Shown here in pieces: positions 19,266 to 26,925 of a stretch of 64,000 bases of DNA. The stretch lies in the NCBI GenBank assembly GCA_039030075.1, contig JBCCEW010000015.1:1-64000 (forward strand), in the 5' to 3' direction. Positions within the stretch are counted from its first letter, which is position 1. Each line of letters begins with the position of its first letter. The translations under genes and the position numbers were made by a program. The notes under the pieces were generated by a model that made no database searches, was not told the DNA's origin, and saw only the letters and a program-made list of their open reading frames with translations. Source of the stretch: Myxococcota bacterium. Lineage in GTDB: Bacteria; Myxococcota_A; UBA9160; SMWR01.

Positions 19266-20192
19266 TTATACGTAGGTTCCCGAAGGGGCCACCAGGCGAC
19301 TGCTCGCCTTCTTGAAGCGCTCGACTTCGTCGCGGAAGTCGCCCGTGGTGACCGGTGTGACGTTCTCGCCGGCAGCTTCGCAACGCGCTTTGCGTCGCAG
19401 CACGGCGTGGAGGATGTGGACCCAATCGCCCGGTGCGGGCGGGCTCGAGCCGGCGACCACCGTCTCCCAGTCGATCTCCTGGAAGAGCGGTCGGCCGGCG
19501 CGCTTCTCGGCATCGCCGGCGTGGATCTGAAGTGTGGCCACGATGTCACCGGGCACGTTCGGCGTCACTTCGACGATGCGCTCGAGACGACCGGGCTGGG
19601 TGAAGGCGTGACGCAGGGTGTCCGGGTGGGCCGTCGCGCCCACGACGAGCACGTCGTCTGCGGCGATGGCGCGGTCGATCATGTCGAGCAGGAAGTCCAT
19701 CACGGGACCGACCGGAAGATCGGGCCGGCGCGCTCCGATCTCTTCCGCCTGCAGGAACTCGAGTTCGTTGAAGAGGACGGTGACCGGCGGCATCTCGTCG
19801 AGCACGGCCGACCAGGCGGCGACCAGCTCGCCGACCTTCCCCCCGCGGTGGATCACCTCGAGCACGAGCTTCGGGATCGCGATCTCGAGGAAGGACGTGT
19901 TCGTGAGACTCGACAGCGCGCGCACCAGCAGCTGCTTGCCGACGCTGCGCTGTCCGATCAGCAGCACCCCGGTGGGCGGGTGGGTTCCCCAGCGGCCGTA
20001 CACCTCGGGATCGGTGGCGGCGCAGGCGTAGGTCTGGATTTCGTCTTTCGCGTCGGCCAGGCCACCGATGCGTCCCAGCTCGTACTGGGGCATGGGCTCC
20101 AGCCGCGCGGATTGGGACATCGGCTCGAACTTGCGCGCAAAGCTGCCCCAGATGTTCTGGGCTCGTTCTCGAAGGATCGCGGGGTCTTCCAT
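19266..20192 (-). CDS. Degenerate AAA+ domain protein
   Basis: A 308-residue protein with the layout of an FtsH/Ycf46-type AAA+ module but altered catalytic motifs. The Walker A position reads GQRSVGKQ (80-87), lacking the final Ser/Thr. Walker B is VTVLFNE (137-143) with Asn in place of the magnesium-coordinating Asp. The sensor-1 Asn is replaced (GATAHPD). The arginine-finger-like QPGRLER is kept. I infer a non-hydrolysing AAA subunit or adaptor. It directly follows the active Ycf46-type ATPase gene (20-base gap) and precedes rmlB by 4 bases. The Met at 20192 (MEDPAILRERAQ) is the first plausible start after the upstream stop; no strong ribosome site is seen. Confidence 0.75.
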   Translation of the reverse strand: MEDPAILRERAQNIWGSFARKFEPMSQSARLEPMPQYELGRIGGLADAKDEIQTYACAATDPEVYGRWGTHPPTGVLLIGQRSVGKQLLVRALSSLTNTSFLEIAIPKLVLEVIHRGGKVGELVAAWSAVLDEMPPVTVLFNELEFLQAEEIGARRPDLPVGPVMDFLLDMIDRAIAADDVLVVGATAHPDTLRHAFTQPGRLERIVEVTPNVPGDIVATLQIHAGDAEKRAGRPLFQEIDWETVVAGSSPPAPGDWVHILHAVLRRKARCEAAGENVTPVTTGDFRDEVERFKKASSRLVAPSGTYV

Positions 20193-20212
20193 GGGGCCGG
20201 ATTCTACCGCGT

Positions 20213-21691
20213 CTACCGGGTCGAGAAGAGGTCGGCGAGCTTGCCGTCGACGGAGGCGTTGCGCGCGCGGCTCCGGGCCCAATCGCGCAGCTCCTTGATG
20301 CGTTCTTCGTAGGTGTCGTAGAGGGGCACGGTCTCGTCGATGGCGTTGCGAAGATCGTTGTCCGAGAGCTCGCGCGACTCGGCGAAGGCGGCGTAGAGGC
20401 CGGCGGCCACCACCTGCTCGAGTTCGGCACCCGTGAGGCGCTCGGCGGCCAGCGCGAGTTCCTCCATGTCGTAGTGGAGCGGGTCGCGTCCGCGCTTGCG
20501 CAGGTGGATGCCCAGGATCTCGGAGCGCTCGTTCGCCGTCGGCAGGTCGACGAAGAAGAGCTCGTCGAAGCGACCGCGGCGCAGAAGCTCCGGCGGAAGG
20601 CCGGCGACGTCGTTCGCCGTGGCGACGACGAAGACGGGCTCCTGTTTCTCCGAGAGCCAGGTCAGGAACCAACCGAAGACCCGCGACGCCACGGGATCGC
20701 TCTCGGCGGCGGCGAAGCCCTTCTCGATCTCGTCGATCCACAGCACGGCCGGCGCGAGGGAGCCGGCGACTTCTACGGCTTCACGGAGGGCGAGCTCGGG
20801 GCTGCGATCGCCGCCGAAGGCCGCCGCAAGGTCGAGACGCAGAAGCGGGAACTGCCACTCGCGTGCGACCGCCCGAGCCGAAAGGGACTTTCCGCAGCCC
20901 TGTACGCCGAGCAGCAGCAAGCCCCGCGGCGGGGGCAGGCGGAACTTTCGCGCTTCGTCGGTGAAGGCGCGGCGTCGCTCGGCGAGCCAGCGCTTGAGTT
21001 CGGTGAGGCCACCGACGTCGGTGAGCCCGGTGTCGTCGTCGAGGAAACCGAGGGCCGGCGTGCGGTGCAGGGCGCGGCGCTTGTCGCGCACGATCTCGTC
21101 CACGGCTTCCGCGTCGAACTGGCCGGCGCTGCGCAGCGCCTTGCGAAGCACGCGCACCGCTTCGCCCGAGGAGAGACCGAGGGCGCCGCGGACGGCCTGG
21201 CCCATCGTCTCGGCATCGGGCGTGATCTGGCTCTGTTCGAGTACCCGCGAGAACAGGTGTTGCAGCTCGGGTCCGGTGGGCAGCGGCAGCTGCACGCGGC
21301 CGGCGTCGCGTTCGATCTCGACGGGTAACGGGACGATCGGGCCGGTCAACACGATCGTCTGCTTGCGCGTCCCCAGGAGAGGCAGGAGGTCGCGCAGGCG
21401 GCGCAGCCCGACCGCGTCGTCGAGCCAGCGGTGGGCGTCGAGCATCACGAAGAGGGCGGGTTCCTCGCAGCCGGCGATCGCCTCGATGCCGGCGTCGAAA
21501 CCGCCCTGGCCCTGGCCATTCGTCGAGAGGCCGTTCGCGACGGTCCAGGAGACGCAACGGCGCTCGCTCGCCTGGGCGGCGCGCTCGAGCAGGTTCAGCG
21601 CCCGCTCTTCCTCGAAGGTCTCGAGGGCGACCAGGCGCCATCCGGCACGCACCAGGGTGCGCATCTCGTCGACGATTTGATTTCCGCTCAT
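20213..21691 (-). CDS. Ycf46-type AAA+ ATPase
   Basis: A 492-residue protein with a RecA-like N-terminal region ([19 protein letters not shown]) followed by a complete AAA+ module. Walker A is GVQGCGKS (262-269), Walker B LWIDE (317-321), sensor-1 Asn near 360 in [23 protein letters not shown]. This is the architecture of chloroplast/cyanobacterial Ycf46, a poorly understood ATPase. It should be active. The gene follows pilB by 52 bases and is followed by the degenerate AAA gene. A working unit of the two AAA proteins, possibly serving the pilus or envelope, is an inference from position. Confidence 0.85.
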   Translation of the reverse strand: MSGNQIVDEMRTLVRAGWRLVALETFEEERALNLLERAAQASERRCVSWTVANGLSTNGQGQGGFDAGIEAIAGCEEPALFVMLDAHRWLDDAVGLRRLRDLLPLLGTRKQTIVLTGPIVPLPVEIERDAGRVQLPLPTGPELQHLFSRVLEQSQITPDAETMGQAVRGALGLSSGEAVRVLRKALRSAGQFDAEAVDEIVRDKRRALHRTPALGFLDDDTGLTDVGGLTELKRWLAERRRAFTDEARKFRLPPPRGLLLLGVQGCGKSLSARAVAREWQFPLLRLDLAAAFGGDRSPELALREAVEVAGSLAPAVLWIDEIEKGFAAAESDPVASRVFGWFLTWLSEKQEPVFVVATANDVAGLPPELLRRGRFDELFFVDLPTANERSEILGIHLRKRGRDPLHYDMEELALAAERLTGAELEQVVAAGLYAAFAESRELSDNDLRNAIDETVPLYDTYEERIKELRDWARSRARNASVDGKLADLFSTR

Positions 21692-21743
21692 GCGTGTCGT
21701 GGGTTCTCGCAGGGGTGGGCGGTGAAACGGGAGACCGTCGGGC

Positions 21744-23648
21744 TCATTCCGTGTCGACCGTCACGCGCGCCACCTCTTCGTAGGTGGTCAGTCCGTCGGC
21801 GAGCTTGCGGAGTGCCACCTCGCGGAGGTTGTTCATGCCCTCGATGCGGGCCGCGCGATCGATCTCGTTCGCGTCCTTGCCTTCGTTGATCAGGCCACGC
21901 ACGCGACGCCCGACGTCGAGCATCTCGAAGACGCCTGTCCGGCCGTAGAGGCCCGTGTGGCGGCACTCGACGCAGCCTTCGCCCCAGCGCACGACCAGGC
22001 GCTCACGGCGCTCCACGGGCACCTTGATCCCCAGGGCAGCGACCTGGTCGGGGTTGAGCGTGCCTTCCACCGCGCAGCGATCGCAGATGCGCCGGATCAG
22101 GCGCTGAGCGACGACGCCGCGCAGGACGCTCGACAGCAGGAAGGGTTCGACCCCGAGCTCGATCAGGCGCGTGACGGCGCCGGCGGCGTTCCGCGTGTGG
22201 AGGGTCGAGAAGACGAGGTGGCCGGTGAGCGCGGCCTGCACGGCCATCGCGGCGGTGTCGGCGTCACGGATCTCGCCCACCATGATGATGTCCGGGTCCT
22301 GACGGAGGATCGTGCGCAGGGCGTTCGAGAAGCTGATGTCGATCTGTGAGTTGACCTGCACCTGACAGAAGCGCGGGTCGACCATCTCGATCGGATCTTC
22401 CACGGTGGTGATGTTGATCTCGGGGCCCGAGAGGTAACGGAGAGTCGAGTAGAGACTCGTCGTCTTACCAGAGCCCGTGGGGCCGGTGACCAGGATCAGG
22501 CCGTTCGGGCAGGTGATCCATTTCTCGAAGCGTTCCCGCTCCTCGGCGTCGAAGCCGAGGTCCTGGAGGTCGGTCATCAGGATGCTCGGGTCGAAGACCC
22601 GGATCACGATCTTCTCGCCGAAGGCGGTGGCCATGCTCGAGACGCGGAGCTCGACCTCGCGCTCGGCGCGCGACGTCTTGATGCGGCCGTCCTGGGAGCG
22701 GCGCCGCTCGGCGATGTTCATGCCGGCGAGCACCTTTACGCGCGAGGTGACGGCCCCGTGCACGGGCAGGGGCAGGTTCTCGATGTCGTGGAGGATGCCG
22801 TCGATGCGGAAGCGGATCACCGCGTCTTCGGCACGCGGCTCGAGGTGGATGTCCGAGGCGCGCTGCTCGAACGCGTAGTTCAGCAGGTAGTCGACGGCCG
22901 CGATGACGTGCTCGTCGTTCTGGGTGGCGGCCAGCTCGGCGTTGCTGCGCAGCTCGACCAGCTGGACGAGGGCGCCCCCGGCACCGCCGGATCCCAGGTG
23001 CTGCTCGGCCTGGTTCACCTTCGAGCGGAAGCCGTAGACGCGATCGATGATCGCGATGATGTCGGCCTTCGACGAGACGACGTAGCGGAGCGGTGCCTGG
23101 ATCAGCTGTTCGAGTGAGTCGCGCAGGGTGGTGTCGAAGGGGTCGGTGACCGCGAGGACGATCGCGTCCTTCTCGCGGGCGATCGGGATCACGACATGAC
23201 GCCGTGCGAACGGACGCGAGAGGGTCTTCGCGACGAGATCGTTGTCGACCTTCAGGGGGTCGATCTTCCAGTACGGGGTCTGGGCCGCCTTGGCGAGCAC
23301 CTGGGCGATGGCGTCTTCGTCGAGGCGTCCCTGCTTCGGGTCGGGGTGGGGCAGGCGGGCTGCGTCGATGATCTCGGAGGGCGAGACGTCGTAGCGTGCG
23401 GCCGCCTGGGAGCGGACCGAACCGACCTTCTCCTTGAGCACGCCGCTGCGCAGGGTGGTGGCGCGCGACTCGATCTCGCGGGCCTGGGGTTCTTCGACGA
23501 GCCCGTGCTGCACCAACAGCTCGAGGGTTTCGTCGAGGCCGAGGGCCGGGCGCATGGCGCCGCGCTGGACCGAGGCGCTGCTGGCCTGAGCCGGAGCGGC
23601 GGCCGGGGGGGGCTGCGGCGTTTCGTTCCGAGGGCGCTCTTGGGACAT
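21744..23648 (-). CDS. pilB: Type IV pilus assembly ATPase PilB/GspE family
   Basis: Hexameric secretion ATPase that powers pilus extension or type II secretion. An MshEN-type N-terminal domain is followed by a CTE domain with Walker A GPTGSGKTT, the Asp box EDPIE, Walker B IIMVGEIRDADTA and the His box GHLVFSTLHTRNAAGAVTRL. The zinc motif is CDRC...CVEC near residues 560-590, typical of PilB/GspE and absent from PilT. The 634-residue start at MSQERPRN is preferred; a Met 16 codons upstream lacks support. No pilin, pilC or pilT lies nearby, so this copy is detached from a pilus cluster. PilB and GspE cannot be separated with certainty. Confidence 0.87.
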   Translation of the reverse strand: MSQERPRNETPQPPPAAAPAQASSASVQRGAMRPALGLDETLELLVQHGLVEEPQAREIESRATTLRSGVLKEKVGSVRSQAAARYDVSPSEIIDAARLPHPDPKQGRLDEDAIAQVLAKAAQTPYWKIDPLKVDNDLVAKTLSRPFARRHVVIPIAREKDAIVLAVTDPFDTTLRDSLEQLIQAPLRYVVSSKADIIAIIDRVYGFRSKVNQAEQHLGSGGAGGALVQLVELRSNAELAATQNDEHVIAAVDYLLNYAFEQRASDIHLEPRAEDAVIRFRIDGILHDIENLPLPVHGAVTSRVKVLAGMNIAERRRSQDGRIKTSRAEREVELRVSSMATAFGEKIVIRVFDPSILMTDLQDLGFDAEERERFEKWITCPNGLILVTGPTGSGKTTSLYSTLRYLSGPEINITTVEDPIEMVDPRFCQVQVNSQIDISFSNALRTILRQDPDIIMVGEIRDADTAAMAVQAALTGHLVFSTLHTRNAAGAVTRLIELGVEPFLLSSVLRGVVAQRLIRRICDRCAVEGTLNPDQVAALGIKVPVERRERLVVRWGEGCVECRHTGLYGRTGVFEMLDVGRRVRGLINEGKDANEIDRAARIEGMNNLREVALRKLADGLTTYEEVARVTVDTE

Positions 23649-23758
23649 GAGCGGCGTATCGGCATTTTGGCCAGTGCGCAGGAGGCCCTGGGCCACCGGG
23701 ATGCGTTCCAGTCTGACGCGAAAGCTCGCGGGAGGGCGAAAGCGCCTAGACTGCGGCC

Positions 23759-24397
23759 GTGCCGACCGAGCCCCTCGACGACGCCGGGCGCGCCCGCGCG
23801 CGCCGCGCCCTGATGCGCCGCGACCCGAAGCTCGGTGCCGTGATGCGCGAGGTGGGCGCGTGCGCCATGGAAGTGCGGGGCGACCCCTACCGGGCGCTGG
23901 TGCGCTCGGTGATCTTCCAGCAGCTGGCGGGCGCCGCGGCCCGCGCGATCGACGGGCGTGTGCGCAAACCCTACCGCGGGCGCTACCCCGCGCCGGCGCG
24001 GCTGCTCGAGGCCCCCGATCGTCAGCTGCGCGAGGCAGGCCTCTCGCGCCAGAAGATCGCCGCCGTTCGCGCGGTGGCCAGCGCCTTCGCCGACGGCACG
24101 CTCAGCAACCGGCGCCTGCGGCGCATGGACGACGACGACGTGGTGGCGGCGGTGACCCAGGTGCGGGGCATCGGCGAGTGGACCGCCCACATGCTGCTGA
24201 TGTTCTCGCTCGGCCGCCCCGACGTGCTGCCCGTCGGTGACTACGGCGTCCGCAAGGGCGCGATGGAGCTCTACGGCCTCTCCGAGCTGCCCAAGCCGAA
24301 GGAGCTCACCGCCCTCGCCGAGCCCTGGCGCCCCTACCGCTCGGTGGCGTCCTGGTACCTCTGGCGGGTGGCCGACACGATCACGCCGGGGAGCTGA
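23759..24397 (+). CDS. DNA-3-methyladenine glycosylase II family (AlkA-like)
   Basis: Removes alkylated bases from DNA. This 212-residue HhH-GPD protein begins with a helical part (YRALVRSVIFQQLAGAAARAI). The helix-hairpin-helix VRGIGEWTAHMLL is followed by the catalytic Asp in VLPVGDYGVRKG. The N-terminal TBP-like domain of E. coli AlkA is missing, as in the compact bacterial/yeast MAG-type enzymes. The GTG start has no clear ribosome site; a Met at residue 19 is possible. A second AlkA domain is encoded near 51 kb fused to Ada. Confidence 0.85.
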   Translation: MPTEPLDDAGRARARRALMRRDPKLGAVMREVGACAMEVRGDPYRALVRSVIFQQLAGAAARAIDGRVRKPYRGRYPAPARLLEAPDRQLREAGLSRQKIAAVRAVASAFADGTLSNRRLRRMDDDDVVAAVTQVRGIGEWTAHMLLMFSLGRPDVLPVGDYGVRKGAMELYGLSELPKPKELTALAEPWRPYRSVASWYLWRVADTITPGS

Positions 24398-24414
24398 GGC
24401 CGGGTTCGCGACAC

Positions 24415-24444
24415 TGGTCAGTGGGGTGCCGCGTCCCGTATGCT
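24415..24444 (+). promoter_or_regulatory. Candidate promoter of PEP-CTERM gene
   Basis: TGGTCA (24415-24420) and TATGCT (24439-24444) are 18 bases apart, leaving a leader of about 30 bases that includes GGAGG before the ATG at 24481. Four of six bases match the -35 consensus. Visual call only. Confidence 0.35.
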
Positions 24445-24480
24445 GGCGCGCGTCCGCTGGGAAGGGGTCTTGGAGGCCCC

Positions 24481-25125
24481 ATGCCGTCGCCCAGACCTGC
24501 GACCCGAACGCCGATCCGACGTGACCCGCGCCCGTGGATGCTCTGCCTGCTCGCCAGCCTGACCCTGGCGGGCGCCCCGGCGAGCGCTGCCCCGATCACG
24601 CTCTCGTGGTCGGGCGTGATCGACGTGGTGAACGACCCGAACGGTGTGCTCGACCCGGCCGTGACCCTGGGTGCCGCGTTCACGGCCGAGCTGGTCTTCG
24701 ACCCGGACACCGCGGTCGTGTCGGACACGCGCACGACGTCCACCGTCTACGCCACGAGTCCCGCGCCCGAGTTCAGCGTCTCGATCGGCGGGACGACGTT
24801 CACCCGGACGTGGGACGGGATCGTGATCGGGAACGACGACTCGGGGCAGAACGACTTCTGGGGCAGCTTGATCGAAATCGACCCGTTCCCAGCCACGTAT
24901 CTCACCATCGAGTACCAGGACGCAACGTCGACGACGCTCTCGGACACGGACTTCTTCGTCCCGTCCGACTCCGACTTCTCCGGCTGGACCGAAGTGGCCA
25001 TCGGCATCTTCTACCGAGGCGCGGACGACGCGGAGGCGTTCGGCACCGTCTTCGCCGTCCCCGAGCCCGGCACCGCCGCACTCCTCCTGCTCGGCCTGGC
25101 TTTGCTACCGCGGAGGCGGCGGTAG
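24481..25125 (+). CDS. PEP-CTERM sorting domain protein
   Basis: A 214-residue exported protein. Residues 1-35 make a signal peptide (hydrophobic LCLLASLTLAGAPASA). The mature part is Thr/Asp-rich beta sequence of unknown function. The C-terminus VPEPGTAALLLLGLALLP followed by RRRR is a textbook PEP-CTERM signal: Pro-Glu-Pro, a transmembrane helix and a basic tail. Such proteins are cleaved and sorted by exosortase (EpsH/XrtA), usually together with exopolysaccharide production. No exosortase is present in this window. The ATG is supported by GGAGG. Confidence 0.85.
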   Translation: MPSPRPATRTPIRRDPRPWMLCLLASLTLAGAPASAAPITLSWSGVIDVVNDPNGVLDPAVTLGAAFTAELVFDPDTAVVSDTRTTSTVYATSPAPEFSVSIGGTTFTRTWDGIVIGNDDSGQNDFWGSLIEIDPFPATYLTIEYQDATSTTLSDTDFFVPSDSDFSGWTEVAIGIFYRGADDAEAFGTVFAVPEPGTAALLLLGLALLPRRRR

Positions 25126-25150
25126 CCGAGTCGCTTCGAGCGGGGCGGCC

Positions 25151-25166
25151 GCAGGCCGCGCCGCGA
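25151..25166. repeat. Dispersed 16-bp intergenic repeat, copy 1
   Basis: GCAGGCCGCGCCGCGA is found here, between the PEP-CTERM gene and tRNA-Glu, and again at 48593-48608 after the dihydrolipoamide dehydrogenase gene; both copies are followed shortly by GAGCG. Preceding bases make a small hairpin (GCGGCC GCA GGCCGC). It may be part of a dispersed intergenic element. Confidence 0.35.
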
Positions 25167-25201
25167 CCACCGACGAGCGTTGGGGAGCCGGAGCGAAGCG
25201 A

Positions 25202-25277
25202 TGGCGTCCCCAACGGGAGTCGAACCCGTGTCGCCGCCTTGAAAGGGCGGTGTCCTAGGCCTCTAGACGATGGGGAC
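25202..25277 (-). tRNA. tRNA-Glu (anticodon TTC)
   Basis: A 76-base tRNA read on the reverse strand. The acceptor stem pairs GTCCCCA with TGGGGAC (7 bp), discriminator G, and CCA is encoded (25202-25204). The anticodon arm is CCGCC-CTTTCAA-GGCGG, giving anticodon TTC, and the T arm is ACGGG-TTCGACT-CCCGT. The sequence is very close to bacterial tRNA-Glu. Confidence 0.95.
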
Positions 25278-25384
25278 GCGCGGGCCGCAGCATAGCGAGC
25301 TTCCCGCGGGTCACCCAATGGATGCCGCGCCGGCTCGGAGCCCGCCTGGACGCCACACGACCGGCTGGGAGACACTCGTTGGGT

Positions 25385-26023
25385 ATGCCGATCTCCTGCT
25401 CGATCCGAGCCCGCCTCCACGGTTGCAGCGTGGCGCTATCGGCGTTTCTCGTCGTTGCGATCGTGGGCTGCGCGGGCCTCCTGCCTCCGCGCATCGACTG
25501 GTCGGATCCGGACGCGGTCGCCGCCGGCACCCGCTCCGAGCGCGACGACGACACGGGGGTGACCCGCTGGCTCGGTCCGGCCTACGACGCGGGCGACTAC
25601 CGCTACCTGCTGCGCGCGGTCCAGCCGGCCGCCGGTGCCGACGCGGACCTGGCGGTCGAGCTCTACGTGGCGGCCCACTACCGCGGCTACCAATGGCGCG
25701 CCTACACCCAGGCCTTCGATGCCGAGGGACACGCGCTTCCCTTCGCCTGGCTGAACCGCGCCCAGGTCGATTGCACGGCCTACACCGGCGACCTCCAGGG
25801 CGGCTGCGCGGTGGTCGAGCGCTTCACCGCGGCCCTCGATCTGGAGCGTCTGCGCACGGCAGGCGAGGGGGGCTACGCCGTGACCGTCCACTCGAACGCC
25901 GGGCATGCCTCGACTCTGGTGCTTCCGGCGGCGTACGTCCGCGGCTTCCTGCGGCGGGCGGACGGCGGTGCGCTCGGCCGCGCACCGAACGACGTGGCCG
26001 CACCGAGGCCCGCGGCGCCCTAG
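25385..26023 (+). CDS. Lipoprotein of unknown function
   Basis: A 212-residue lipoprotein with the signal SALSAFLVVAIVGC ending in the lipobox Cys at about residue 29. The mature part has no family I recognise; it contains many aromatic residues (DYRYLLRAV, HYRGYQWRAYTQAF) suggesting a compact beta domain, and three further cysteines. The Met at 25385 is preferred because it gives a normal signal length; a Met 21 codons upstream would add a long basic leader. The stop overlaps that of the convergent 26020-26586 gene by four bases. Confidence 0.6.
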   Translation: MPISCSIRARLHGCSVALSAFLVVAIVGCAGLLPPRIDWSDPDAVAAGTRSERDDDTGVTRWLGPAYDAGDYRYLLRAVQPAAGADADLAVELYVAAHYRGYQWRAYTQAFDAEGHALPFAWLNRAQVDCTAYTGDLQGGCAVVERFTAALDLERLRTAGEGGYAVTVHSNAGHASTLVLPAAYVRGFLRRADGGALGRAPNDVAAPRPAAP

Positions 26024-26586
26024 CCGTCAGCGTCCGCGGCCTCGGGGCGCGGGTCCAGCCGGAAGAACCAGATCGCCTCCGGGTCGGCGGCTGCGTCGGC
26101 GAGCGGGGCCTGGAAGAAGCGCTCGGCCATCGCCTCGGACCGGATGCACAGCGCTTCGAGGCGGTCGGGGTCGGTTTCGCGCACCGCCTGGCGGACGAAG
26201 CGCTTCCCCGCGAGGCGGATCACCACTCGGCCATCGCGCAGCGCGTCCTCGTGCCAGTGCTTCAAGCGCCACACCAGGCCGAGGAACCAGCGGTAGCGCG
26301 GATCGACCCGCCGCCAGATGAACCCGAGATCGCAGGGGACGTAGAGCACGCCCTCGTGCACCAGGATGCCCGTGGTCCGCGAGACGCGTGTGGACTCGAG
26401 CTCGAGTTCGGCGAGCACGGTTCGCTCGGCGAAGTCCCAGTCGACGTCGGGATCCGTGACGCGCGGTCCTGCTTCGAGCGGCCCGCCCGGGAGCGGGCCG
26501 AGAGGGCCGTCGTGAAAACGGCGCACCGCGTGGACGCCGCCCCAGCCGGCGAGTCCGAGCAGGGCAAGGGTGTGGATTCCAGGCAT
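26020..26586 (-). CDS. Membrane-anchored protein of unknown function
   Basis: A 188-residue protein with one N-terminal hydrophobic segment (residues 4-18, LALLGLAGWGGVHAV), probably a membrane anchor. A soluble domain follows with GILVHEGVLYVPCDLGFIW, WHEDALRDGRVVIRLAGKRF and ICFRLD-like WFFRLDPRPE. The pattern of short strands around DGRVVIRLAG resembles a split-barrel, but I cannot assign a family. The frame continues far upstream as a shadow of the RHS gene; the Met at 26586 is the sensible start. Convergent with the preceding lipoprotein gene. Confidence 0.55.
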   Translation of the reverse strand: MPGIHTLALLGLAGWGGVHAVRRFHDGPLGPLPGGPLEAGPRVTDPDVDWDFAERTVLAELELESTRVSRTTGILVHEGVLYVPCDLGFIWRRVDPRYRWFLGLVWRLKHWHEDALRDGRVVIRLAGKRFVRQAVRETDPDRLEALCIRSEAMAERFFQAPLADAAADPEAIWFFRLDPRPEAADADG

Positions 26587-26925
26587 GGCGGGTCTCCGGG
26601 GCGCGTACCGGAAGAGGGAGAGCAATCCGCGTGCCGCCGCGGAGCCGCCGTGCCGCCATCCCACGGCTCCGACCGCAGCCAGCGCGCTGCGGAGGTGCCG
26701 CGATCCGGTTGCAGGGGGTTGGGTGGCAGCGGGGTCGGTTGCAGCGGCTTGGGTGGCAGGGGTGCGGTCGGGCCGCTGGAGAAGACGCGGTCCATCGTTT
26801 CTCGACGCGCGGCTTCGCACTTCGGTCGGAATCGGCGCGGTTTGGGAATCGACCCGGGGGCGCATCGCCGGCACCTCTCGTCCCCGACGCGCACCCCGCG
26901 GTCGGTCCCGGTGGCAGCTCCCGGT
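26587..26925. other. Divergent intergenic region before the RHS gene
   Basis: This 339-base region separates the start of the reverse unknown gene from the start of the SpvB/RHS gene and should contain both promoters. I find no convincing hexamers. It contains an imperfect 30-bp tandem duplication at 26707-26765. Frames crossing it have poor codon patterns and no protein I recognise. Confidence 0.4.
26707..26765. repeat. Imperfect 30-bp tandem repeat
   Basis: Two adjacent copies begin with GGTTGCAG and share TTGGGTGGCAG; copy one is 26707-26736 and copy two 26737-26765, differing at a few positions. It lies upstream of the RHS gene. Confidence 0.6.
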
